Source: Pseudomonas azerbaijanoccidentalis (lineage in GTDB: Bacteria; Pseudomonadota; Gammaproteobacteria; Pseudomonadales; Pseudomonadaceae). From it: 64,000 nucleotides of DNA. Positions within the stretch are counted from its first letter, which is position 1, and every line of letters begins with the position of its first letter. Both the position numbers and the translations under genes were made by a program. The notes below the pieces were generated by a model. It did no database searches. It saw only the letters and a list, made by a program, of their open reading frames with translations, and was not told where the DNA came from. The stretch covers positions 248,001-312,000 of the forward strand of contig NZ_JAHSTU010000007.1 in the NCBI RefSeq assembly GCF_019145495.1, in the 5' to 3' direction. Below, piece after piece: positions 42,662-51,998 of the stretch.

Positions 42662-44167
42662 ATGACCGACATTCAGAATAAGAACTACATCATTGCCCTC
42701 GATCAGGGTACGACCAGCTCGCGCGCGATCATTTTCGACCGCGACGCCAACGTAGTCTGCACCGCTCAACGTGAGTTCGCGCAGCATTACCCGCAAGCCG
42801 GTTGGGTCGAACATGACCCGATGGAAATCTTCGCCACCCAAAGCGCGGTGATGGTCGAGGCCCTGGCGCAGGCTGGCCTGCATCACGATCAGGTCGCGGC
42901 CATCGGTATCACCAACCAGCGTGAAACCACCGTGGTCTGGGACAAGAACACCGGGCGCCCGATCTACAACGCCATCGTCTGGCAATGCCGGCGCAGCACC
43001 GAGATCTGCCAGCAACTCAAGCGCGACGGCCACGAGCAATACATCAGCGACACCACTGGCCTGGTGACCGACCCGTACTTCTCCGGCACCAAGCTCAAGT
43101 GGATTCTCGACAACGTCGAAGGCAGTCGTGAGCGCGCGCGCAACGGCGAACTGCTGTTCGGCACCGTCGACAGCTGGTTGATCTGGAAATTTACCGGCGG
43201 CAAGGTGCACGTCACCGACTACACCAACGCTTCGCGCACCATGCTCTTCAACATCCACACGCTGCAGTGGGACGCGAAGATGCTGGAGGTGCTGGACATC
43301 CCGCGTGAGATGCTCCCGGAAGTGAAATCGTCGTCGGAAATTTACGGCCGCACCAAAAGCGGTATCGCCATCGGCGGCATCGCTGGTGACCAGCAAGCTG
43401 CGCTGTTCGGCCAGATGTGCGTCGAGGCCGGCCAGGCCAAAAACACCTACGGCACCGGTTGCTTCTTGCTGATGAACACTGGAGACAAAGCCGTGAAATC
43501 CAATCACGGCATGCTCACCACCATCGCCTGCGGCCCGCGTGGCGAAGTGGCTTATGCGCTGGAAGGCGCGGTGTTCAACGGTGGCTCCACCGTGCAATGG
43601 CTGCGTGACGAGCTGAAGATCATCAACGACGCCCACGACACCGAATACTTCGCCAACAAGGTCAAGGACAGCAACGGTGTGTACCTGGTCCCGGCGTTTA
43701 CCGGTCTGGGCGCGCCGTACTGGGACCCGTACGCCCGTGGCGCACTGTTCGGCCTGACCCGCGGTGTGCGTGTGGACCACATCATCCGCGCCGCGCTGGA
43801 GTCGATCGCCTACCAGACTCGCGACGTGCTCGACGCCATGCAACAGGACGCTGGCGAACGCCTCAAAGCCCTGCGCGTAGACGGTGGAGCGGTGGCGAAC
43901 AACTTCCTCATGCAGTTCCAGGCCGACATTCTCGGCACACAAGTCGAGCGCCCGCAAATGCGCGAAACTACGGCGCTGGGCGCGGCTTACCTGGCGGGCC
44001 TGGCCTGCGGTTTCTGGGGCAGCCTGGAAGAGTTGCGCGGCAAAGCTGTCATCGAACGCAAATTCGAACCGACACTGGACGAAACCGCGAAGGAAAAACT
44101 CTACGCTGGCTGGAAAAAAGCCGTCAGTCGCACCCGCGATTGGGCGTCTGAAGACGAAGCCGAATAA
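42662..44167 (+). CDS. glpK: Glycerol kinase
   Basis: It makes sn-glycerol 3-phosphate with ATP, trapping glycerol in the cell. At 501 residues it has the usual length. FGGY-family features: DQGTTSSRAIIFDRD near residue 15, QAGWVEHDPMEI, NQRETTVVWDKNTG, GDQQAALFGQ near residue 245, and AFTGLGAPYWDPYARG. It lies 73 bases after glpF and 95 before glpR. No further strong operator was seen before it, so it is probably co-transcribed with glpF. Confidence 0.98.
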   Translation: MTDIQNKNYIIALDQGTTSSRAIIFDRDANVVCTAQREFAQHYPQAGWVEHDPMEIFATQSAVMVEALAQAGLHHDQVAAIGITNQRETTVVWDKNTGRPIYNAIVWQCRRSTEICQQLKRDGHEQYISDTTGLVTDPYFSGTKLKWILDNVEGSRERARNGELLFGTVDSWLIWKFTGGKVHVTDYTNASRTMLFNIHTLQWDAKMLEVLDIPREMLPEVKSSSEIYGRTKSGIAIGGIAGDQQAALFGQMCVEAGQAKNTYGTGCFLLMNTGDKAVKSNHGMLTTIACGPRGEVAYALEGAVFNGGSTVQWLRDELKIINDAHDTEYFANKVKDSNGVYLVPAFTGLGAPYWDPYARGALFGLTRGVRVDHIIRAALESIAYQTRDVLDAMQQDAGERLKALRVDGGAVANNFLMQFQADILGTQVERPQMRETTALGAAYLAGLACGFWGSLEELRGKAVIERKFEPTLDETAKEKLYAGWKKAVSRTRDWASEDEAE

Positions 44168-44262
44168 GCCAAGCTGAGGACTCGTATCCGCATGTAACTG
44201 GTCGGGAGCAGATTCCTGCGGCATCATGGGCAAATTTTGCACGGCAGCCCAAAGGACGCCCC

Positions 44263-45018
44263 ATGAATCTGCCTCCCCGTCAGCAGCAAATCCTCGAACT
44301 GGTCCGCGAACGCGGCTACGTCAGTATCGAGGAAATGGCCACGCTGTTCGTAGTTACCCCGCAAACCATTCGCCGCGATATCAATCAGCTGGCGGAAGCC
44401 AATTTACTGCGTCGCTACCATGGCGGCGCAGCTTACGACTCCAGTGTCGAAAACACCGCTTACGCCATGCGCGCCGATCAGATGCGCGATGAAAAGCAGC
44501 GTATCGGCGAAGCCATCGCCGCACAGATTCCCGACCATGCCTCGTTGTTCATCAACATCGGCACCACAACCGAATCCATCGCCCGCGCATTGCTCAATCA
44601 CAGCCATCTGAAGATCATCACCAACAACCTGCATGTGGCCTCGATGCTCAGCGCCAAGGACGACTTTGACGTACTGCTGACCGGCGGCAACGTGCGGCGC
44701 GACGGTGGCGTGGTCGGTCAGGCCAGCGTCGATTTCATTAATCAGTTCAAGGTCGACTTCGCCCTGGTCGGCATCAGCGGCATCGACGAAGACGGCAGCC
44801 TGCTGGATTTCGATTATCAGGAAGTGCGGGTGTCACAGGCGATCATCGCCAACGCCCGGCAAGTGATACTCGCCGCAGACTCCAGCAAATTCGGGCGCAA
44901 CGCCATGATTCGCTTGGGGCCGATCAGCCTGGTCGATTGCCTGGTGACTGATCAGCAGCCGTCGCCAGCGCTGGCGCAGTTGTTGAACCAGCATAAGGTT
45001 CGGCTGGAAGTGGTTTAA
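44263..45018 (+). CDS. glpR: DeoR-family glycerol repressor GlpR
   Basis: A 251-residue DeoR-family repressor. The N-terminal winged helix (RQQQILELVRERGYVSIEEM, then VTPQTIRRDINQL) covers residues 5-57, and the C-terminal DeoRC sugar-phosphate sensor domain has LFINIGTTTESIA and ADSSKFGR. It responds to glycerol 3-phosphate in P. aeruginosa and represses the glp genes. It lies between glpK and glpD as usual. Its own sites are likely the TTTTCG/ATGTTCG repeats before glpF and glpD. Confidence 0.95.
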   Translation: MNLPPRQQQILELVRERGYVSIEEMATLFVVTPQTIRRDINQLAEANLLRRYHGGAAYDSSVENTAYAMRADQMRDEKQRIGEAIAAQIPDHASLFINIGTTTESIARALLNHSHLKIITNNLHVASMLSAKDDFDVLLTGGNVRRDGGVVGQASVDFINQFKVDFALVGISGIDEDGSLLDFDYQEVRVSQAIIANARQVILAADSSKFGRNAMIRLGPISLVDCLVTDQQPSPALAQLLNQHKVRLEVV

Positions 45019-45032
45019 GGCTTTTCAGCCTC

Positions 45033-45106
45033 AAAAGATCGCAGCCTTCGGCAGTTCCTACAGGATCCATGCACCTGTAGGAGCTGCCGAAGGCTGCGAT
45101 TTTTTG
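45033..45106. repeat. REP-type inverted pair
   Basis: AAAAGATCGCAGCCTTCGGC and the inverted copy ending GCTGCGATTTTTT, with a short spacer. It lies after glpR and just before the first GlpR-like site of glpD, so it may separate the two transcripts. Confidence 0.92.
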
Positions 45107-45109
45107 CTT

Positions 45110-45226
45110 TTATGTTCGTAAATTTTCCTTTATCTGCCCTTCGATGAGTATTTTCAATCGAAGCCGACTGGCTGCGCGCGTCTTTATCGGCTAGTATTTT
45201 CGCAAATGAACATTTATGTTCGAATT
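45110..45226. promoter_or_regulatory. Candidate GlpR operators upstream of glpD
   Basis: TATGTTCGTAAATTTTC at about 45111 and TATTTTCGCAAATGAACATT plus TATGTTCGAATT at 45195-45226. The repeated half ATGTTCG resembles the E. coli GlpR half-site, and ATGAACATTTATGTTCG holds an inverted pair. The glpD start is 39 bases later. Confidence 0.5.
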
Positions 45227-45264
45227 CAAATACAGAAAATCAAAAAAGTCCGAGGCCTTAGCCG

Positions 45265-46803
45265 ATGCCCACTTCTACCTTGCCTACGCCCCCTCTTGCC
45301 GAGGTCTACGATATCGCCGTCATCGGTGGCGGGATCAATGGTGTGGGGATCGCAGCAGACGCCGCCGGTCGTGGCCTCTCGGTGTTCCTTTGCGAAAAGG
45401 ATGACTTGGCCAGCCATACCTCATCGGCCAGCAGCAAGCTGATCCACGGCGGCCTGCGTTATCTCGAACATTATGAGTTCCGCCTCGTACGCGAAGCCCT
45501 GGCCGAACGTGAAGTGCTGCTGGCGAAGGCGCCGCACATCGTCAAGCAAATGCGCTTCGTGCTGCCACACCGCCCGCACTTGCGTCCGGCCTGGATGATC
45601 CGCGCGGGCCTGTTTCTGTACGACAATCTCGGCAAACGCGAACAGCTCCAGGGTTCGAAAAGCCTGAAGTTCGGTGCCGACAGCGCACTGAAAAGCGAAA
45701 TCACCAAAGGCTTTGAATACTCCGACTGCTGGGTCGACGATGCGCGCCTCGTGGTGCTGAACGCCATGGCCGCCCGGGAAAAAGGCGCCCACGTCCATAC
45801 TCAGACCCGTTGTGTCAGCGCTCGCCGCACCAAAGGCTTGTGGCACCTGCACCTGGAACGCGCCGACGGCAGCCTGTTTTCGATTCGTGCCAAAGCATTG
45901 GTGAACGCGGCGGGCCCTTGGGTGGCCAAGTTCATTCGCGACGATTTGAAAATGGAATCCCCGTACGGCATTCGCCTGATCCAGGGTAGCCACCTGATCG
46001 TGCCGAAACTCTACGAAGGCGAACACGCGCACATTCTGCAAAACGAAGATCAGCGCATCGTGTTCACCATTCCGTACCTGAACCACTTCACCCTGATCGG
46101 CACCACCGATCGCGAATACACGGGCGATCCGGCAGCGGTTGCGATCACCGAGGGTGAAACCGATTACCTGCTGAAAGTGGTCAACGCCCACTTCAAAAAG
46201 CAGATCAACCGCGACGACATCCTGCACAGCTACTCCGGCGTCCGCCCGCTGTGCAATGACGAATCGGACAACCCATCGGCCGTGACCCGCGATTACACCC
46301 TAGCGCTGTCGGGTTCCGGCGAAGAAGCCCCACTGTTGTCGGTGTTCGGCGGCAAGTTGACCACGTATCGCAAACTGGCCGAGTCGGCGCTGGCGCAATT
46401 GGCACCGTACTTCACGCACATCCAACCGAGTTGGACTGCCAGTGCGCCCCTGCCGGGCGGCGAAGACATGAGCACGCCGCAGGCGTTGAGCTCACAAATT
46501 CGTGACCGGTTCGATTGGGTACCGACGGAAATCTCGCGCCGCTGGGCCACCACCTACGGCAGCCGAACCTGGCGCATGCTCGAAGGCGTGCAAAACCTGA
46601 GCGATCTGGGTGAACACATCGGCGGCGGTCTCTACACCCGTGAAGTCGATTACCTGTGCAGCGAAGAATGGGCCACCACCGCCCACGACATCCTGTGGCG
46701 TCGCAGCAAGCTTGGTTTGTTCACCACACCGGCAGAACAGGACAAGCTCAAGGACTACCTGAACAAGGTCGAGCAGAACCGCAGCAAGATCGAAGCAGCC
46801 TGA
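45265..46803 (+). CDS. glpD: Glycerol-3-phosphate dehydrogenase, aerobic
   Basis: A 512-residue FAD-dependent membrane-associated enzyme that oxidises sn-glycerol 3-phosphate to dihydroxyacetone phosphate and feeds electrons to the quinone pool. The FAD-binding VIGGGINGVGIAADAAGRG is at residues 18-36, followed by SSASSKLIHGGLRYLEH. The C-terminal DAO_C domain ends in a charged tail. GAGG is weakly placed upstream. It is the last gene of the glp set and is separated from glpR by a REP pair and likely GlpR operators. Confidence 0.97.
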   Translation: MPTSTLPTPPLAEVYDIAVIGGGINGVGIAADAAGRGLSVFLCEKDDLASHTSSASSKLIHGGLRYLEHYEFRLVREALAEREVLLAKAPHIVKQMRFVLPHRPHLRPAWMIRAGLFLYDNLGKREQLQGSKSLKFGADSALKSEITKGFEYSDCWVDDARLVVLNAMAAREKGAHVHTQTRCVSARRTKGLWHLHLERADGSLFSIRAKALVNAAGPWVAKFIRDDLKMESPYGIRLIQGSHLIVPKLYEGEHAHILQNEDQRIVFTIPYLNHFTLIGTTDREYTGDPAAVAITEGETDYLLKVVNAHFKKQINRDDILHSYSGVRPLCNDESDNPSAVTRDYTLALSGSGEEAPLLSVFGGKLTTYRKLAESALAQLAPYFTHIQPSWTASAPLPGGEDMSTPQALSSQIRDRFDWVPTEISRRWATTYGSRTWRMLEGVQNLSDLGEHIGGGLYTREVDYLCSEEWATTAHDILWRRSKLGLFTTPAEQDKLKDYLNKVEQNRSKIEAA

Positions 46804-46815
46804 TCGACAAAGATC

Positions 46816-46909
46816 AAAAGATCGCAGCTTCGCTTCACTCGCAGCGCCTACAGAGGAACGAATTCCCCTGTAGGAGCTGCGAGTGAAACGAAGCTGCGAT
46901 CTTTTTTTT
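46816..46909. repeat. REP-type inverted pair, GAAACG subtype
   Basis: AAAAGATCGCAGCTTCGCTTC and the inverted copy TGTAGGAGCTGCGAGTGAAA...GCTGCGATCTTTTTTTT. The centre is longer than in the usual subtype. It lies between converging glpD and the OYE gene and may also end transcription. Confidence 0.92.
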
Positions 46910-46923
46910 CGTATTTGGCAGGT

Positions 46924-48030
46924 TTAGTCGCGAAGGTCCGACTCGTGGATGGGTTGATCACGATGAGTGGCGCGTTGGTACTGCGCCGGCCAGATGGCCT
47001 TGCGTCCCCCGAGATCATCATCGGCGTGCAGCGGCCAGTACGGATCGCGCAACAGTTCGCGCGCCAGGAAAATGATATCCGCCTGACAGGTGCGCAGAAT
47101 GTGCTCGGCCTGCGCCGGCTCGGTAATCATCCCCACGGTGCCGGTGGCGATGTCGGCTTCTTTGCGCACACGCTCAGCAAAGCGCGTTTGATAGCCAGGC
47201 CCGGTCGGGATCTCCGCGTTGACCGCCGTGCCGCCCGACGACACATCGATCAGGTCTACCCCCAGCGCCTTCAGGCGTCGCGCCAGTTCGACGGTTTCAT
47301 CCGGATTCCAGCCATCCTCTACCCAATCCGTGGCCGAAACCCGGACGAATAGGGGCAATTCTTGCGGCCATACCGCACGGACCGCCTCCGTAACCTGCAA
47401 CACCAGGCGAATGCGGTTTTCGAAGGAACCGCCCCATTGATCGCGCCGCTGATTACTCAGCGGTGAAAGAAATTGATGCAGCAGATAACCATGGGCCGCA
47501 TGCACTTCCACCACTTTGAACCCGGCTTCCAGCGCGCGCTTGGCTGAATCGACAAAGGCCTGAATCACCTCGGCGATTTCATCGTCGTCGAGCTGTTTGG
47601 GTTGTGTGTGCTGAGGGTCGAATGCAATTGGCGATGGGCCGACCGGCAACCAGCCTCCGTCGTCCGGTTTTACACTGCCGTGCTTGCCGAGCCACGGCCG
47701 ATAGGTGCTGGCCTTGCGCCCCGCATGGGCCAACTGAATGCCCGCTACGCCGCCCTGAGCAGCGATGAAACGGGTGATGCGTTGCAGCGGTTCGATCTGT
47801 TCATCGTTCCACAGACCCAGGTCTTGCGCGGTGATGCGGCCGTCGGCGGTGACCGCCGTGGCTTCGGTAAACACCAGCCCCGCTCCGCCGATCGCACGGC
47901 TGCCGAGGTGGACCAGGTGCCAGTCATTGGCCAGGCCATCGACGCTTGAGTATTGGCACATCGGCGATACCGCGATGCGGTTGAGCAGGGTCAATTGGCG
48001 AAGGGTATAGGGTTCAAGCAGCAGACTCAT
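46924..48030 (-). CDS. Old-yellow-enzyme family NADH:flavin oxidoreductase
   Basis: A 368-residue FMN ene-reductase of the YqjM/XenA group. The Cys that tunes FMN lies in SPMCQYSSVDG (C25), the substrate His pair in VHAAHGYLLHQFLSPLSN (about H175 and H178), and GIQLAHAGRKAST near residue 98 is typical of this class. GAGGTG precedes the ATG. It reduces activated double bonds such as enals and may act on nitro compounds or xenobiotics. The recJ-side position corresponds to PA3723 as I recall. Confidence 0.9.
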   Translation of the reverse strand: MSLLLEPYTLRQLTLLNRIAVSPMCQYSSVDGLANDWHLVHLGSRAIGGAGLVFTEATAVTADGRITAQDLGLWNDEQIEPLQRITRFIAAQGGVAGIQLAHAGRKASTYRPWLGKHGSVKPDDGGWLPVGPSPIAFDPQHTQPKQLDDDEIAEVIQAFVDSAKRALEAGFKVVEVHAAHGYLLHQFLSPLSNQRRDQWGGSFENRIRLVLQVTEAVRAVWPQELPLFVRVSATDWVEDGWNPDETVELARRLKALGVDLIDVSSGGTAVNAEIPTGPGYQTRFAERVRKEADIATGTVGMITEPAQAEHILRTCQADIIFLARELLRDPYWPLHADDDLGGRKAIWPAQYQRATHRDQPIHESDLRD

Positions 48031-48205
48031 GGGGCACCTCTCGAATCAGTGGTCAGGCTCCAGGGTTCTGTTTGAAAAGTCGACGAGTGACAGGAAAAAG
48101 CTAAGGCACCCGCCCCCGCGGGCAAAAAATTCGACAAGACGTCACAAGGATAATCAAGCAGTGTTTAGAGACTAGTCGACATCGGGGCTCAGTGGGGGGT
48201 TCAAC

Positions 48206-48270
48206 AAAAGATCGCAGCCTTCGGCAGCGGCCAAAGGCCCGTAGGAGCTGCCGAAGGCTTCGATCTTTTT
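48206..48270. repeat. REP-type inverted pair, short spacer
   Basis: AAAAGATCGCAGCCTTCGGC, then the inverted copy GTAGGAGCTGCCGAAGGCTT and CGATCTTTT, with a spacer of about 12 bases. It starts about 175 bases upstream of the OYE start and ends four bases after the recJ stop. Confidence 0.9.
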
Positions 48271-48274
48271 ATGC

Positions 48275-49984
48275 TTAACGCGGTTCGATATGGGCAATCA
48301 TCAACTGAACCGTCTCATTGCCGCGAAACTCGTTTACGTCGAGCTTATAGGCCAACTCCACCCACTTGATGGTCGGATTCGGCCACACCTCCCGGTCGAT
48401 GCCAAAGGCAATGCCATCGAGCTTGACCGAGCCACACTCGCTTCTGAGCACCACTTTCAGGTGCCGTTCGCCGACCACGCGCTGCTCGACCAACTGGAAC
48501 ACCCCGTGAAACAGCGGCTCCGGAAAGTGCTGTCCCCAAGGCCCGGCATGGCGCAGCGCGCGGGCCAGTTCCAAGTGAAACTCCTCGACCGCCAGCGTGC
48601 CGTCCGACAGCAAGCGCCCGGTCAGGTCTTCTTCGCGCAATTGCCGACGCACCTCGGCATCAAACGCTTCGGCAAACAGCGGGAAATTCGCTTCCGGCAA
48701 CGTCAGGCCGGCAGCCATCGCGTGGCCGCCGTATTTGGTGATCAGGTTCGGATGCTGCGCCGCCACCACACTCAGGGCGTCACGAATATGAAAGCCCTGG
48801 ACTGAACGTCCCGAGCCCTTGAGCAGGCCATCCCCGGCATCGGCAAACGCGATGGTCGGGCGGAAATAGCGCTCCTTCATGCGCGACGCGAGGATACCGA
48901 TAACCCCCTGATGCCACTCGGGATCGAACAGGCACAAGCCGAACGGCATCGATTCCACCGGCAGATCCTTGAGCTGAGCCAGCGCTTCACGCTGCATGCC
49001 CTGCTCGATGGATTTGCGGTCCTGGTTCATGCCGTCCAGCTGCGCGGCCATTTCGCCGGCAAGGCCGGCGTCTTCGGTCAACAAGCATTCGATGCCCAGG
49101 CTCATGTCATCCAGACGCCCCGCCGCGTTCAGGCGCGGGCCGACAATAAAGCCAAGGTCGGTGGAGGTGATGCGCGCGTGATCACGCTTGGCCACTTCGA
49201 GGATCGCCTTGATCCCCGGCCGGGCACGACCGGCACGAATCCGCTCCAGTCCCTGATGCACCAGAATGCGGTTGTTGGCATCCAGCGGCACCACGTCGGC
49301 CACACTGCCCAGTGCCACCAGATCGAGCAATTCGCCGATGTTCGGCTGCGGCTTGTTCGCGTACCAGCCGAGTTCACGCAGCCGCGCGCGCAAAGCCATC
49401 AGTACATAGAAAATCACCCCGACACCGGCCAGCGCCTTGCTCGGGAACTCGCAACCCGGCTGATTCGGATTGACGATGGCATCGGCCAGCGGCAGTTCAT
49501 CCCCGGGCAAGTGGTGATCGGTGACCAGCACGTTGAGCCCGGCCTTCTTCGCCGCCGCCACGCCTTCGACGCTGGAGATGCCGTTGTCCACGGTGATCAG
49601 CAACTGAGGTTGACGCTCCAGCGCTACCGCGACGATCTCCGGCGTCAGGCCGTAGCCGTAGTCGAATCGATTGGGCACCAGGTAATCGACATGCGCCGCA
49701 CCCAGCAAGCGCAAACCCAAAGTGCCCACGGTACTGGCCGTCGCGCCGTCAGCGTCAAAGTCGCCGACGATCAGGATCCGCTGACGTTGCTCCAGCGCGG
49801 TCACCAGCAAATCCACGGCCGCCTCGATGCCCTTGAGCTTCTGGAACGGAATCAGCCGCGCCAGGCTCTTGTCCAGCTCGGCTTCGGACTGCACACCCCG
49901 CGCCGCATACAGGCGGGTCAGCAAAGGCGGAATATCACCGAGGAAGGGCAAGGTGTCGGGCAGCAGGCGGGGTTCGATGCGCAT
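48275..49984 (-). CDS. recJ: Single-stranded-DNA exonuclease RecJ
   Basis: A 5'-3' ssDNA exonuclease of recombination and mismatch repair, 569 residues. DHH phosphoesterase motifs are visible: VGDFDADGATAS near residue 75 and VTDHHLPGDELP near residue 152, and the DHHA1 domain with GGHAMAAGLTL near residue 415 follows. No tidy ribosome site is seen before the ATG, but the N-terminus MRIEPRLLPD fits the family. The neighbours (OYE gene, yaeQ) match the PA3723-26 order as I recall. Confidence 0.97.
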   Translation of the reverse strand: MRIEPRLLPDTLPFLGDIPPLLTRLYAARGVQSEAELDKSLARLIPFQKLKGIEAAVDLLVTALEQRQRILIVGDFDADGATASTVGTLGLRLLGAAHVDYLVPNRFDYGYGLTPEIVAVALERQPQLLITVDNGISSVEGVAAAKKAGLNVLVTDHHLPGDELPLADAIVNPNQPGCEFPSKALAGVGVIFYVLMALRARLRELGWYANKPQPNIGELLDLVALGSVADVVPLDANNRILVHQGLERIRAGRARPGIKAILEVAKRDHARITSTDLGFIVGPRLNAAGRLDDMSLGIECLLTEDAGLAGEMAAQLDGMNQDRKSIEQGMQREALAQLKDLPVESMPFGLCLFDPEWHQGVIGILASRMKERYFRPTIAFADAGDGLLKGSGRSVQGFHIRDALSVVAAQHPNLITKYGGHAMAAGLTLPEANFPLFAEAFDAEVRRQLREEDLTGRLLSDGTLAVEEFHLELARALRHAGPWGQHFPEPLFHGVFQLVEQRVVGERHLKVVLRSECGSVKLDGIAFGIDREVWPNPTIKWVELAYKLDVNEFRGNETVQLMIAHIEPR

Positions 49985-50041
49985 GGGGTGACAGAAGCTT
50001 CTCTTGGGTACGTAGGATAAAACCGGATGACGTGCGAGGAC

Positions 50042-50584
50042 TTAGCCGCGCTCGCCCGACAACCATTGCAGCTGGACTTCATGCTGACCACGGTCGTCGG
50101 TAACGAAAATCGTCCCTTCGCTGATCATCACGTCCCACTTGATGACGCGGGGCATGTCTTTGGCCAGGGTTTCCAGGACTTCCTGAGGCACGGCAGCAAT
50201 GTGGACGTTTTTCAGGTTCTTGATCGCCGGGATCACTTTACCTTCCCAGACGCGCAGGCTGCCGTAAGCCAGCAGGCTGGTGCGCTCGGTGCGACGCGAG
50301 CACCAGGTCAGGCGATCAACGTCGGGCTGGCCGACTTCGATCCAGTGCAGGACGCGGTCATCCAGGCTTTTTTCCCACAGGGCCGGTTCATCCACTTCTG
50401 ACAGACCACGGCCAAAAGACAGCTGCTCGTTGTACCAGAGGGCGTAGGCCAGCAGGCGCACGGTCATGCGCTCTTCGGTTTCCGAAGGGTGACGGGCGAT
50501 GGTCTGCTTGACGCTCTCGTAGACGCTGCGGTCGAGGTCGGTGAGGTTCAGTTCAAACTTATAGGTCGTGGACGGCTGGGCCAT
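50042..50584 (-). CDS. yaeQ: YaeQ family protein
   Basis: A 180-residue YaeQ-domain protein with a PD-(D/E)XK nuclease-like fold. The first residues MAQPSTTYKFELNLTDLDR fit the family, and LTWCSRRTERTSLLAYG is a conserved stretch. The start at 50584 removes 20 non-conserved residues. Its function is unknown; E. coli YaeQ was first studied as a suppressor of the loss of RfaH. It lies next to recJ, as in P. aeruginosa as I recall. Confidence 0.9.
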   Translation of the reverse strand: MAQPSTTYKFELNLTDLDRSVYESVKQTIARHPSETEERMTVRLLAYALWYNEQLSFGRGLSEVDEPALWEKSLDDRVLHWIEVGQPDVDRLTWCSRRTERTSLLAYGSLRVWEGKVIPAIKNLKNVHIAAVPQEVLETLAKDMPRVIKWDVMISEGTIFVTDDRGQHEVQLQWLSGERG

Positions 50585-50731
50585 GAACGGGCTTCTTGAT
50601 ACGGGGAAAGGCGGCAAGTCTAACCGATGCAGGCACCAATCCACGAATAGAAGGCGATCTACCTCGCACGCCTGACGGTCGGCTATGTTAAAACTCTGTA
50701 TTCGCTCAACCCTTGTCCTACAGGATCCCGT

Positions 50732-51931
50732 ATGTCGTTGACCGCCAAACCGCTCTCAGGCCTTAAAGTCGTTGAATTGGGCACGTTGATTGCCGGTCCG
50801 TTTGCTTCGCGCATTTGCGCCGAATTCGGTGCCGATGTGGTCAAGGTCGAGTCTCCGGACGGCGGCGATCCCCTGCGCAAATGGCGCAAATTGTACGAGG
50901 GCACTTCACTGTGGTGGTTTGTCCAGGCGCGCAATAAAAAGTCGCTGACGCTGAATCTGAAGCATCCTGATGGCCTGGCGATTCTGAAACAGCTGCTGAG
51001 CGAAGCCGACATCCTGATCGAGAACTTCCGTCCCGGTGTGCTGGAAAAACTCGGCCTGGGTTGGGACGTATTGCATGCCTTGAACCCGAAGCTGGTGATG
51101 GTGCGGCTCTCGGGCTTCGGCCAGACCGGGCCGATGAAAGACCAGCCAGGGTTTGGTGCGGTCGGTGAATCCATGGGCGGCCTGCGCTACATCACCGGTT
51201 TCGAAGACCGTCCGCCGGTGCGCACCGGGATTTCCATCGGCGACTCGATTGCCGCGCTCTGGGGTGTGATCGGCGCGCTGATGGCCTTGCGGCACCGCGA
51301 GGTCAACGGCGGCCAGGGCCAAGTGGTCGATGTGGCGCTGTACGAAGCGATCTTCGCCATGATGGAAAGCATGGTCCCTGAGTTCGACGTGTTTGGGTTT
51401 ATCCGCGAGCGTACCGGCAACATCATGCCCGGCATCACGCCCTCCTCGATCCACACCAGCGCCGACGGCAAGCATGTGCAGATCGGCGCCAACGGTGATG
51501 CGATCTTCAAACGCTTCATGCTGATCATTGGCCGCGAAGACCTGGCCAACGATCCGCAACTGGCCAGCAACGACGGCCGTGACAGCCGTCGCGACGAGCT
51601 CTACGGGGTCATCGATCGCTGGGTCAATTCGCTGCCGCTGGACCGGGTCATTGAGCTGCTGAATCAGGCCGACGTCCCGACCAGCCGGATCTTCAGCGCC
51701 GAAGACATGTTCAGTGATCCTCAGTACTTGGCCCGGGAGATGTTCCTGCAGGCCAAACTGCCGGATGGCAAAGATTTCAAGATGCCGGGCATCGTGCCGA
51801 AACTCTCTGATACACCCGGTGATTGTGAATGGGTCGGGCCACAACTGGGCGAGCACAACGCGCAGGTACTCCAGGAACTTGGCTATGACGCGTCGCAGAT
51901 TACACAACTGCGCAAAGACGGAGCCATCTGA
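50732..51931 (+). CDS. CaiB/BaiF family CoA-transferase
   Basis: A family III CoA-transferase of 399 residues. The N-terminus LSGLKVVELGTLIAGPFASR and the GADVVKVESPDGGDPLRKW segment are classical, and the catalytic Asp lies in FGAVGESMGGLRYITG-type context (the family D is at about residue 165-170). It moves CoA between carboxylic acids; the specific acid cannot be told. AGGA is upstream. It may be co-transcribed with the solute-binding-like gene that follows after 67 bases. Confidence 0.88.
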   Translation: MSLTAKPLSGLKVVELGTLIAGPFASRICAEFGADVVKVESPDGGDPLRKWRKLYEGTSLWWFVQARNKKSLTLNLKHPDGLAILKQLLSEADILIENFRPGVLEKLGLGWDVLHALNPKLVMVRLSGFGQTGPMKDQPGFGAVGESMGGLRYITGFEDRPPVRTGISIGDSIAALWGVIGALMALRHREVNGGQGQVVDVALYEAIFAMMESMVPEFDVFGFIRERTGNIMPGITPSSIHTSADGKHVQIGANGDAIFKRFMLIIGREDLANDPQLASNDGRDSRRDELYGVIDRWVNSLPLDRVIELLNQADVPTSRIFSAEDMFSDPQYLAREMFLQAKLPDGKDFKMPGIVPKLSDTPGDCEWVGPQLGEHNAQVLQELGYDASQITQLRKDGAI

Positions 51932-51998
51932 GCTGAAGCGTCGGATTGCGCGGTTCATTGAGCACTGCCTGATACAAAACCGGCGGGCGTTGAGCGCT

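Noticed and set aside
42539..44242. 567-codon frame antisense to glpK
   Set aside because: Shadow of glpK with no start signal; the true gene is certain.
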